Shown here in pieces: positions 1 through 10,897 of a DNA stretch of 64,000 nucleotides. A program made the translations under genes and the position numbers. A model generated the notes under the pieces. It worked only from the letters and a program-made list of their open reading frames with translations. It was not told where the DNA came from and did no database searches. Origin of the DNA: Drosophila pseudoobscura (Eukaryota > Arthropoda > Insecta > Diptera > Drosophilidae); assembly GCF_009870125.1 (NCBI RefSeq), contig NC_046683.1, positions 61,457,869-61,521,868 of the forward strand. The letters are read 5' to 3'. Numbering within the stretch: position 1 is the stretch's first letter; the number at the start of each line of letters is the position of its first letter.

Positions 1-185
1 CGTCGAGTACCGGGTATAATAACAAAGGCAAAATCATATCCTTGTATGTATCAAACTTATACAATTTAGTTGAAAACGATCGCTTAAAGATAGCATCCTA
101 AATCATGATCCCCCTCCAAACAGCACTCGATAAAGGCAACGAAATCCTATCGCATTTCCCTTTTGTGGCACTGATTGACGGGAAT

Positions 186-246
186 GGGACCTGGAACCTG
201 GAACTGGGAACCGTGGAACCGTGGAACCCTGGACCCTGGACCCTGT
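186..246. repeat. Short minisatellite, GGAACC(G/C)T-like units
   Basis: About 60 bases made of imperfect 7-9 nt units (ggaacctg, ggaactg, ggaaccgt, ggaccctg). Seen directly; no function inferred. Confidence 0.75.
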
Positions 247-1304
247 CCGTCTACGAATACCTTAACCCAATGACTCATGCGCAATGGACCAAATGAAAAT
301 GCCTGAAAGGCACGCAGGCGGCATAACAAATTACTGGACCTGTTGTTTGTGGTGCTCTTTTTGAACCAACAAGATGGTTGTATGTACCTCTTTAGGGCCA
401 TATACGGGGGGTGGGGGTACAGGCGTTGTTGCTCTAACAAGGGACCGGAGTGGGGGCAGGCATTGGGATCGTGGCTGTCCCATAAATATGGTCTGTAGTG
501 CGAACAGAACCACTCTCTTTGCTTTGTGTCCATGAGTCATCTTTGTTTACATAGAAATTATGCTACCTGCTGCATCATGTTCTTATGTTCTTTCTACCTG
601 TTGTGCAGTGTAAGGGGATCGCCCAGATTTCCGCTCGATTCTTTTATAACAATACTTTGATGACAGAATGACTCTTATCAGCCAACAGGTATGAAAAGGT
701 ATAATATGATCCAAAAATAAAACTGTCGCCGGGGGAAATTCAATCACGTATAAAAAAATAATGAGTTTTTCCAGTGTAAAAGAGTTAAAAACTTTATTAT
801 TTGAACAACTATTACGTACAAAGCTACATTGGAGCTAATGTAACTGAGGCCTTAAAATCAATCAAATTATTATTATTATTGATTGATGAATAGATAATAG
901 GCTTTGAAGCCAGGAACCCATATTTGATGTCTCCAGCTCTTATAGTCTCCGAGATTGAGGTAATAAAAAAAACGGATTGCCAGGATTTGTATATACATAC
1001 ATACATACGTACATACATATATACAAATGTACGTACGCTTAAAGCCTTAAAGTAAATACTATCTTGACTTCGAAGTACTATCATCATCGGTCTCTGTCGC
1101 GTTTTGTTTACCATTTCTCGCATTGACGCCAAAAGCTTCGTTGTTGTCGCCGCAGCTGCATAAGCTTTTTGGCCTGCAAACATGATCGGACATGTTTGGA
1201 TCGAAGCTTTTTGGAGCCAGCTCCAGTTTCACATGCCAACAACAGACAGCCGAAGTACCTTGCAAGTGCTTTGGTGGTTGGCCATGGCTCTGCTCTCTTC
1301 TTCG

Positions 1305-1307
1305 TGC

Positions 1308-1338
<31 letters not shown>

Positions 1339-1350
1339 GTCCGTCTCTCT
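1305..1350. repeat. (CT)n microsatellite
   Basis: A CT run interrupted by single G or GT steps. It generates spurious Leu/Ser or Arg/Glu open frames on both strands. Confidence 0.85.
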
Positions 1351-1868
1351 GGGCACACACATGCGCAGTGCAACCTGCGCTCCAAACTGGTTTTGAGGGA
1401 GGAAATCGGCTTAGCTCACGGCGGTACATACCAATTTTGTGGTGCTGTGCGCTGTGCTCTCTTCGCGACGGTCTCGGTTTCGGCCTAAAGCCAGCTTCGG
1501 CCACTTTTTTTGTAGTTGATTTGTATCTACCTTTGGTGCGGACGGTTGGGTCGGAATAACGCGTTCTCCGTTTCGTTATCTAAAGCGCAACTGGGCTCCC
1601 CCAGAAACCAGTCTTTAATTTTTTTATTTCAAGCAAAAATCAATTAAAATTACCCACAAAGACCAAATAAATGTAAGCAAATGAATGGAGAATACAATTT
1701 CCATGGGGAAAATGGCTTGAAAACTTGTGCGAAACTGTGAAAATGTGCAAATAAAAAATTGTATATTGATTTTCTCTGAAAGAGGGAACACAACGAAGAA
1801 GAGGAAGCAGCAACAGCACAAAGCTGCGCTGTAAGGTTTCCAACGTGTGTCCGTGTGGGTGTGTGCCA

Positions 1869-1891
1869 TGTGTGTGTGTGTGTGTGTGTGC
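1869..1891. repeat. (TG)n microsatellite
   Basis: Uninterrupted TG dinucleotide run within probable 5'-UTR-like sequence upstream of wnd. Confidence 0.85.
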
Positions 1892-2923
1892 GAGAGAGTC
1901 GGAGAGGAGTACAGAAATAGAGAAAAAAGTGTATTGGTGTGTGTGGCAAAATGTCATTTTTTTTGTTATGTTCTAGCTTTAGCCAAGTTAAAAAAAAAAA
2001 CCCCACAAAACCAAGAACCAGCAGCACCAAAAGCACGGCAAAGGCAAAAAGCAGAAGAAGTGGATTTACACATGTACATACAAGCATACGTACATGTGAA
2101 TGTATGTGCACACACAGGCATGCAGAAATACTCGATGGTGTATGTGCAAGTGTGTTCTTTTTTGTAATTTGCCTTTTAAAGGCATCATAAAAATAGCTCA
2201 GACTGCACTTTGAAAGTGAAAGAAATACCGTATGTATACACATGTACAATTGGACGTTATGCGGAATGTGAAATTGACAAATGTAATTATTGAACTGAAA
2301 GGTGGCCGACTCTTCCTTCTTCTTCTTCATCGCTGTTCATGCGAACAAAATCTCACGCTTTCTTTGCTGCCTTGACTTTATGGCTTGCGAGATACCGTGC
2401 AAAGGGTAACAGGCAAAGGGAAGCATTCAAAATCATAGATATGGAGTCTTGCTCAGGATTACCTTGGACAGATAAAAATACATGAAAGTACATAGCGTAA
2501 CTAATTCTAATGGGATGAATTACCAAACACTCTTGTAGATATGTAGAAATGAGATGAAATCTATATAGAGGGTATCTTTTAGTAGACTACAACAAGCTTA
2601 CTTGAATTTGCGTGGGCTCTCCCCGTGACGACAAGGAACAAACGACTTTGACCGCTCGCCCTCTCTCTCGCTCTCGTACGCAGGGCACATCCTGCGCATT
2701 TTGCCGTTTGACGTCGTCTCTTATTGATTTTGTGTGCTTTGGCGTTGTTCATTGATAAAAGATTACAGGTTAATGCGCGAGCGCGAATTTGTGTGGAGTT
2801 CACCGAGGTTCTGAAACCTTTGATACCAAATCACTTGACCTTCCGCAGATAAACCCCCCCACCAAACAACCAAGCATGTCGTAAGGAGTCCACAGACCAC
2901 TCTAAAACTCTCTCTCACGGACA

Positions 2924-3078
2924 ATGCAACCATTTAGCGACAGTCTGAGCAAGAGTCGCGATGATTTGGTCAGTGTCGCCGCCGATACCGCCTCCCGGCA
3001 GCAATTGTACGGCCGGAGGCGACACCACGGCAGTAGTCCCAACCTGTCACTGGATCAAACGGATAACCTGCGAAGAAG
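2924..3078 (+). CDS. wnd alternative first coding exon A
   Basis: An exon of 51 codons plus two bases starts at the ATG at 2924 and begins [15 protein letters not shown]. It ends at 3078 before a perfect donor (gtaagt) in phase 2, exactly the phase needed to join the shared wnd acceptor at 6217/6218 (AG + C = Ser, then MACLQDEF). A strong acceptor (ttccgcag at 2846) shows it is preceded by a 5' UTR intron. It encodes a basic/Ser-rich leader lacking in the other isoform. The joined protein would be about 998 residues. Assignment to wnd rests on phase and on the absence of any other downstream acceptor in frame; cDNA evidence would settle it. Confidence 0.7.
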
Positions 3079-6000
3079 GTAAGTTTCGCACGATTTACAA
3101 TACAAAAAATACTTGCATTTATTTTAAATCATTTTATAAGAAAATTCCGTCAGATCGTGCTCAAGTGCGAGGTAATCGACCTTCAGCGTACGTACACTGA
3201 GAAAAAAAAACTCTAGCGCGCTTCGGGTAGATTCCGAAAGCGGGCTCGGAAATATTCAACAGGTCGCTCGATCAGTTTCCCAAAAACATTTTAATTGATT
3301 TATTTCAATATCAAATAAGAACAATACTAAGTTCGGGGCCGAAGCTTTAGATACCCTTGCGAATCGATTGTTTCCATTTAATCTTATTGAGCTTTGCTAT
3401 TTTATATAAAAAATGGCAAATACACTTAACTATTGACACGACACATCAGGATACCCACCTGAAAGGATATAAAAAACTTAATTAGATATTAATCAGCTGT
3501 CTAGATACCAAATTAGGGAAATAGCTTCCTTGTTTGCCGTAGAATAGGCTGGGTTCAATGATTTCAGGTGGAAATCTATGCAAAAATAGCACCCAAAATA
3601 AAGGAATAGTAATGGCTTTCAACAAACACGTGCTATTAATAAATTGTGGTGAAATGATAAAAAGCAAACGTACTCAAAGAGAGAAAACCGATCTTTGCCG
3701 ACGCGCGACTAAAACTTCCTTGTTACACAAAGCATCACATAGATACACACATGCAAACACCTGCCTGTGTGGATTATGTCGCGCTGCTACAAAAACTGGT
3801 TTCGAGTGTGACCAGAGAGCACATCGGCATAGAAAAGGGGCCGCACAGACTGCAGCCGACTGCAGGCATTAGCGAATTTGGTCACTTTGACAACAACAAA
3901 AGGCCGTGATAACAAAAGATGAGAGACGGACCGACCGCGAGGGAGAAAGAGAGTTGTTCGAGCCCAGAGAGCACAACATCCGAAAGCTACGCTGATAATA
4001 GGGAGCTTTGGGGCCATGCTCCAACGCTACCGCTCACCATTTAGTTGGCAAAAATCAATCGTTTCTGACGGTTGTCGCAAAAATCGTGAGCCTGCCTTAA
4101 TGTGTGCTCGTTCGCGTGCGTGAGCGTGTGTGTGCTGCTTATCGCCAAATCAGTTGACAGTCTATTGTGTCGTCTCCTTTTTTTTGTGGTTGTTGTGACG
4201 CAGTATTTTGAAATTACGTGAAATTATTACAGTTTCTTAAACAATCCACGTGCACTACAACACATAGCCTGCGAAAGTGGCTAGCGCTCTGCTCTTGCTC
4301 TTGTAATTAACACAGACACCCAACAACAAAATCTTACCAACTTACCTTGACGTCATTTCATTTTTTTTGGCGACAAAAAATAGCAGCAACTCGGCCAGCC
4401 TCTGTGTGTGTGTGTGTGTTGTGCGGTGGCTGCTTGTGCTTGGCACGAACGAAACGATCAAAAGTTACTGTAACGCCGCCCCGAACGCTGCCACTGCTGT
4501 GCGTAAAAAAAAACTGCTGCCAGCGAAAAGCAAGCGTAAAAATTTGCATTAATGCAGCGCCGTCGACGTCGTCGCCGTTGTGTATGAATGAATGAGATTC
4601 TTAGTGCGCGACAACTAATTACAAAAACAAACACAATTGGCCGTGGAAATTGAAATTAAGTGAGGAAGAGAGGGAAAGGGAAAGCAAAGCACATTCACCA
4701 TGGTCTATTATATATCATTCTTTGGCCACAACGAGCCGCCGGACAAGATTATTACTAACGAAAAGAGGTAAGCCACATTAAACTGAGTCACACCACACTG
4801 CAGCCAGCCAAACCATTTACCGTTATGTGCGTTGCACTCTCGCTGACCTGTGCAAAAAAAAAAACACGAAACGAATGACGCGGGTAAGAAGAACGCAGCA
4901 TGCCGCCAAATTTCCGCGTTCTATGAACTACGACGCGTCACAGGCAAAGGTCAAAACGTGCTGTGCGGCTTGTCGGCTTATTTACATATATACTTTCGAG
5001 GCTTAATTAATACTTTTCACAAATTCATAAATAAACACAATGCTCGTATAAAAGGTTTTTGACACTTGTTATGCGTGCGGCTGCCCTCTGGGCGCTTGCG
5101 AGAGTGAGATGACTATATGTATGGTCAGCCACCAAATAAATCTGCAAAGAACGGTAGATTCTTTGATTGGGTGTGTGGGTAACTGGTGATTTGCCTGTTC
5201 GTCGGTCCCGTGAGAGACTTTCTACGCGTCGGTCGTTCGGTGGTTGTTGTTGCGATAAATGTTTTTCCACCTGCGGCTGCTGTCGCTACTCTCTGCTGCC
5301 CGTTCTGCCCCCCCCCAGAGTCTACTTCTCCTGTGTTTGCTTATCTTATCGCACCACAAAGCAAATACGAATTCCAAGCACGGCAACAGGAAGGCTTTTG
5401 CGTGTATGTGTGTTTCCAGTTTCCAGAACTGAAATAAAGTCGAGGGGTGGGTGGGGCGATCGCTTCACTAATATTTATTTGCACGGCTTTTTATCAATTA
5501 TTCGCTCTTTTTTCTGCACGTTCACTGTGTCGGGCACACGAAAACAACAGAGTGGAACAATAGATTTTCGAATGCCGAAGCTTTGAATACCCTTGGAGAT
5601 CGTCAGATTTATAACAATCATAAAACAATTGTGATATATTTTGTCGTTCACATGGCATATGGCATACATATATCGTATAGTGATCAAATGTCCGATTATC
5701 AGCTATATAAAGTCGGACATCCTGCTTCTTCGGCTGACGCAATAAAAAGTACCCTCTGCAAGGGTACAAAAAATTATTGCGACGTGTGTAAACATAAAAA
5801 CAAAACCCGAAACAACAGTTTGATTATCACGCAATGGATATACATATGTATGTATGTATTAGTATTAGTATTTTCGCTTAGCAACGTTCGATTTTTATGG
5901 AAATCGAAGATACGCCGGATAATATTGGATCAGATCATTAGAATAGAAGGGAACACCATCCCCATTGTTTGTTTGTTTGTAGGAGGTAAATAGTTAGGGC

Positions 6001-9000
6001 GGGGGAATCACATTTATTTATAGAAATTGGTAGATAGTACAGGGGTTGTAGATCGGGTGGGTTGGCGTTGGCACAATGTTCCTTATCGCATTTGAAAACA
6101 TAACACTTAAATATCGATAAGTAAATAGCGGGAATTGCAGGCAGTAGGGAAATAGTGATTCTTTAACATGTTTACTTACCAATCTTAATGGTATTTTGTT
6201 TCCTTTGGTTTCTGCAGCATGGCCTGTCTGCAGGATGAGTTCGGACACCTAGGACTGGCGGCGACAGATCTACCCTTTAAGTCACCCGATCTCGACTCTC
6301 CGCCGCATCTGCAGCATCACTCCAACTACGGGGAGATCACGGACAGCAGTGCAGAGAACACGTGTCAACAGCGCTGGCCCCACAACATTGGCGGGGCGGC
6401 GGCAGCGTTCGGGCATCCGGACAAGCCCATAGGATGGATGTATGGGCTGCTGGGTTGCATGAAGCCTGTGCTCTCGTTCATCGGCAAGAGCGGCGTGATC
6501 GAGGTGAAGAGTCAGCGGAGCGAAGACTGGGAAATACCCTTCGAGTCCATCACGGATCTCGAGTGGTTGGGCAGTGGGGCACAAGGCGCCGTATTCAGTG
6601 GCAAGCTGAAGAACGAGATTGTGGCCGTGAAGAAGGTGAAGGAGCTGAAGGAAACGGACATCAAGCATCTGCGGAAGCTGGACCATGAGAACATCATCAA
6701 GTTCAAGTGAGTTTGCTGGCAGCAGTGTAAGCTTTACGAGTGTAATTCCATCTAAACGATCGTTCCATCTTGCAGAGGAGTATGCACTCAGTCGCCGGTA
6801 TTCTGCATCATCATGGAGTTCTGTCCGTACGGTCCGCTGCAGAATATACTCAAGGAGGAGCAGGTTATGTTGCCGTCCCGCTTGGTCTCGTGGGCCAAGC
6901 AAATTGCCCAGGGAATGCAGTATCTGCATTCCCACAAGATCATACACAGAGATCTGAAGAGTCCCAAGTGAGTGCACCCAATCCAGCAGTAGATTTCCTC
7001 CATATAGATTCGGATTTAACGTATCCTGTTCTGTGGGGGATAATCCTTTCAGCATACTGATTAGTACAAATGAGGTGGTCAAGATTAGCGACTTTGGGAC
7101 GAGTCGCGAGTGGAACGAGATTAGCACCAAGATGAGCTTCGCGGGCACCGTGGCCTGGATGGCTCCCGAGGTGATACGGAATGAGCCCTGCTCGGAGAAG
7201 GTGGACATTTGGTCGTACGGCGTTGTGCTCTGGGAAATGCTTACCTGCGAGATACCCTACAAGGATGTCGACTCCTCGGCCATCATCTGGGGTGTGGGCA
7301 ACAATTCGCTCAAGCTTCTCGTACCCAGCACCTGTCCGGAGGGCTTTAAGCTGCTGGTGAAGCTCTGTTGGAAGAGCAAGCCCAGGAATCGTCCCTCATT
7401 CCGGCAGATTCTGTCTCACCTGGACATTGCCGGACCGGAGTTGCTTCGCAAGACGGAAAAGCAGTACTTTGAGACGCAAAAGTCGTGGAAGGAGGAGGTG
7501 CGCTCCCACCTGAAGGAGATCACCCAGAACGGCACCAGCATACACAAGTACGAGCAGGATCTGATCAAGCGGCGCACAGCCGAGTGGCGACACGCCCAGG
7601 ACATACGCATGGTTTACGAGGACAAGCTGCAGAAGACGAACCAGCTGTTCGTTGAGCTCAGCGAATGCATGACCCAGCTGCAGGAGAAGGAGAAGGAAAT
7701 TGCCGAGTAAGTGCTATCTTCTGCTCTCCTAAGACAGATTCGAACCCCTTTTGTTGACTTTTGAAATCACTTTTCAGGCGTGAACGGAAGCTGCCTGGAA
7801 ACGGATATAAGCCCTCGCGGCGCTTTGGCAATACATTCAAAAAGATGCAACACTACCGCCGACGACTGAACGGTCCGCCGGCCGCCATCCAGCAGCAGAC
7901 TTCCACCACACCAGATCCAGAGACCACGCCGGAGGTGAGCAATCCATATTTTGTTCGTTAGTAATGGTAATAATACAATTTTTTTGACCGTAGTCCCCTA
8001 TAAAGTGCGTGCTGTATGCCCAGCTGGACGGAAACTGCCAGCCAAAGTCGTATTTGGGCAACATCATTCCTGGCGGTGGCGGATGCGGAGGCAGCAGCAT
8101 GGCAAACAAGAACAAGAAGCGCGGCCATCGACGCAATGGCTCTGACTCGCTAGGAGCGCCACCCAAGTACAGCCCGACGCGCGATCGTCGCTACCAGAGC
8201 GAGCCGGAGAATCGAAAGGTACAGCTGGTGGAGCAACATACACAGACCGACGCCATGGATGTCAGTGAAACGGACATTAGTCCCAGCGCCGATCTGCCCC
8301 GCACTCAGCCGATTGATGTGCCACCCCCGAACCATCGCCAGCTGCCGCTTCAATTGCAACGAGTCCAGAAAATGGCCAAGGCTCAGGCGCAGGCCCAGGC
8401 CTGCAGAGTAGGCTCCGTGAATCCCACTAGTCCGTCGAATGGCAATTCGTTGAGTACCAGCGAGCTGACGTACCAGGATGCCTGCTCTAGTCCGGACCAG
8501 CTGATGAACGACGATGTGATGAACAGCAACGAGCGCCTGGACATCACCGACTGTTGCAGCGACAATGAGAATCTCGATCGATTGGGTCGCAAAGTCATCG
8601 AGTTCATCAACGAGAACCGCCTCTCCATTCAGTCCAACACGAACTCGAACTCAAACACTGAGAACGGGAACGGAGGAGGAGTAGGTTCGCCGCTGGAGGA
8701 TCACAGGGAAGCTGGCAACAGTCCGTGCCTGAGTCGGTGCAGCAGCACGCAGAGCAAGCGAAGGAAGCAGCCGCTGGGAGACAATCCCAATGGGCCCAAT
8801 GGCCCCTCCTCGATCGGGGGCAATGCCAATGGCGGGGAGGCCAATGCTCAGGATAGCTGGTCTGATGAGGAGGGCGAGACCACGGACTGCAAGTACGCCT
8901 TGCGGAGACGAAGGTGAGTGGGACATACGCAACGCAATCCAAGATCCAAGATTTCATCTGTGACATTTCTCATTTCAGCATTGGTCGCCTGCCCATTGCC

Positions 9001-9408
9001 CGAGGCATGCGTCCGCGGCGCAGCTACAAGGCACCGATGTCCCAGAAGATTGCCATACACCACAAACGCAATGTGGTCATTGTCTCCGACGAGGAGGAGA
9101 ATACCTCCGAGTACAGTCACTCGCCGTCCAGCCAGCACTCGACGCTGGAGAGCAATACGGATATAGCGTCGGCCATGAAGCAAACCCAAAACACATCCAC
9201 CTCCACAAACAGCTGCAGCGAGCCCGAGGAAGGCGACGACGATTCGAGCAGCTCCAGCGACGACGATGATGAGGTGGATCTGGATTTGGATCAGGCCAAA
9301 GCCAAAGCCAAAGCCAAGGGTTCCACACTACCCATGGGGGCGATGCGCAGCAGCGACATTATATCCATACCCACATTCGAGGCTGATGGCGCCGTCAACA
9401 TGGTCTAA
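2924..9408 (+). CDS. Wallenda, DLK/LZK-type mixed-lineage MAP3K
   Basis: Dual-leucine-zipper kinase that drives JNK/p38 signalling in axon injury and synapse growth, and is degraded through the Highwire ubiquitin ligase (family knowledge). Exons: leader 2924-3078 or 4700-4767, then 6218-6706, 6776-6967, 7053-7706, 7778-7934, 7994-8913 and 8979-9408. Phases close to 969 or 998 residues. The kinase domain runs from about 6541 to 7420: glycine loop [11 protein letters not shown], catalytic lysine in VAVKKVK, HRDLKSPN loop, DFGTSREW, then MAPE. A charged heptad-rich coiled coil (zipper region) follows at 7540-7706. The long C-terminal half is low complexity (Ser, Asn, Gln, acidic runs such as [11 protein letters not shown]) and ends VNMV. 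Exon joins inside the kinase domain are unambiguous. Confidence 0.95.
3230..3480. mobile_element. Non-coding repeat relic (DINE-1/SGM-like)
   Basis: A/T-rich block in the first wnd intron containing the string gttcggggccgaagctt followed by agatacccttgcg. I recognise this kind of string from non-autonomous Helitron-like (DINE-1/SGM/ISY) copies in obscura-group Drosophila. It has no coding capacity and no clear termini, so limits are approximate. Identity is from memory and needs a repeat-library search. Confidence 0.45.
4700..4767 (+). CDS. wnd alternative first coding exon B
   Basis: ATG at 4700 in good fly context (caccATGG) opens a 22-codon leader ([20 protein letters not shown]...) that ends at 4767 before gtaagc, again in phase 2, so it also joins the acceptor at 6217/6218 (giving ...EKR/S-MACLQ). 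About 500 bases of A-rich, GT-repeat-containing sequence upstream (roughly 4080-4699) look like its 5' UTR and promoter. The product would be about 969 residues, close to the D. melanogaster Wnd length as I remember it. This is probably the main isoform leader. Confidence 0.8.
5560..5790. mobile_element. Second non-coding repeat relic (DINE-1/SGM-like)
   Basis: The block begins with aatgccgaagctttgaatacccttgg and ends near the self-complementary taccctctgcaagggta (about 5749-5765), typical end structures of DINE-1/SGM-like Helitron relics. It lies in the intron between wnd leader exon B and the kinase exon. There is no coding capacity. The family name is from memory. Confidence 0.5.
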
Positions 9409-10640
9409 CCTAGTACGATATGTTCTAGCCTAAGCGAGAAAACTCCTAAACATAACCAGTTGTACACGGTCGCTGTATAACAACTATCTCTACTATATAT
9501 ATACTCAACCGGGAAATCGCCCCCCACTTTTAATGGTATTATCTATGTTCACGTCCAGATCCGTCTATCTATCTATCATCTATCTCTCTCTCTATAATTT
9601 ATTTCTATGTGTATGTTGTGCCCGTGTGTGCGTTGATCGCTTCGGAATGCACGTCCCACACTCGAAACCAAATAGAAAATTTCTACTGGGTCAGGGGCAA
9701 TCTTTTCTTCGTGTCGTATTCGTATCGCATGCATTTCCTATGTTGCTGAATATATAATTTTTTTTTTTTGCATTAGTCCTAGTTGATATTTGACCTTTGA
9801 GAGAGCTGCCTTTGTAATATATTTAAAAAATTACCTAATTGTATATGTATTTTAGATCCTATGGCCTAGGCATAGCATAGTTTTTTTTCTCGATCCCAAG
9901 AGCTTGAACCACAAAACGAAACCCAACAACAAAACCTACAAAGCAACAAAATAATTGAATCGGCCTCAGGCAAAAAATTACTTATATAGGAAACAGATGG
10001 ATAGAAGGGCAAGGGAATTATGAAGACGAAAATAGTCAGGGATATTTTTTATATAAACGAAATTTGCTAAAGAACTCTCGAAAGAAGCATGTTTTTTTCG
10101 AAGCGATTTGTATAATTTTGTAGTCGCGCTTTTGGATGGTGGTAGCGAGGAGTTCCAAAAGAATATCTTTCTTTCGATATGCACAAAATTCAAAGCTTCA
10201 GTGCCTTAAAATGCAAAATATAAAAGCAACAGAATAAGGGAAAAATAAAATACAATCTAAGAATATTGAAAGAAAATCCTGGTAAAAATCTGACCGCGGC
10301 TATGACGCGGCCAATGAATGCTTTCCAGAAAATGGGAAAACCATTGATTAAAACTTGGCCTCGTGCTCTGTTCTGGACTGTTCTGTTTTCTGGAAAGCGT
10401 TCATCAGCTGCAAAACGAATTACAAATTTAAAAATAATACTATATACACTTAATATATATATTATATATATTCTACATATATATATTTATACACTAGTTG
10501 GATGTTTAGCTATCGTAAGATGCGTCGTCGTCCCACCCGGGCCGACATTTCTCTGCATTATGTAAATGTACTCAATATTAAGTTTAAATTTAACGACTCA
10601 TACGAATTAGCAATAATAATAAATGGAAAACAAATAAGAA
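9409..10640 (+). other. wnd 3' UTR and downstream sequence
   Basis: A/T-rich, non-coding, with CTAT/CT repeats near 9565-9595 and candidate AATAAA signals near 10245 and 10615. It contains the hairpin listed separately and an alternating AT stretch at 10450-10495. The true cleavage site cannot be read from sequence alone. From 10641 to 10897 nothing but the presumed 3' UTR of the opposing gene is visible. Confidence 0.5.
10314..10404. other. Long imperfect hairpin
   Basis: Arms 10314-10337 and 10381-10404 are complementary over 24 positions, counting a few G-U pairs. The core is tgaatgctttccagaaaa against ttttctggaaagcgttca, whose only non-Watson-Crick pair is a wobble. The loop is 43 nt. 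A small GC palindrome (ccgcg...cgcgg) sits just 5', at about 10294-10310. It could be a structured UTR element, a small-RNA precursor or a MITE remnant; sequence alone does not decide. Confidence 0.5.
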
Positions 10641-10897
10641 ACGCTACAACAGAAGACTCTAAAGTAAAAGAGAATCGTTTCTTAATAGATTTGACAGATA
10701 ATGGGCTACCAATTGCTTCCGACAACCGCTCTGCCGTGTATTTTATTTTTGGATTCTCCGGCAGTCTCTTTTTGAATTTTTGCTTGAAAAACTGACTGCC
10801 TGTCGTTGGTTGGGCACCTGGCAGATGTCTAAAAACACTTGAAATTTGTATTACGCTGTAAATAATTTATAAACTTAATTATCAGCTGGCAGGAGTC

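Larger units (their letters stand above)
1..2846. other. Intergenic / upstream region of wnd
   Basis: No convincing protein-coding gene is visible here. The stretch holds simple repeats (a GGAACC/GGACCC minisatellite at about 186-246, a CT run near 1305-1350, TACA repeats near 992-1022, a GT run at 1869-1891) and A-rich sequence at 1600-2100 that looks like Drosophila 5' UTR. Open frames here are low complexity (His/Thr or Arg/Glu runs from the repeats). A splice acceptor at 2846 (ccttccgcag) implies at least one non-coding 5' exon of wnd lies upstream, but I cannot place it with confidence. Confidence 0.5.

Noticed and set aside
1650-2330. 226-codon minus-strand frame upstream of wnd
   Set aside because: Composition follows GT/CA repeats (His-Thr runs) and A-rich UTR; no domain or signal peptide context.
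6282-7208. 308-codon minus-strand frame opposite the wnd kinase exons
   Set aside because: It runs across two real introns of wnd and shows no recognisable domain.
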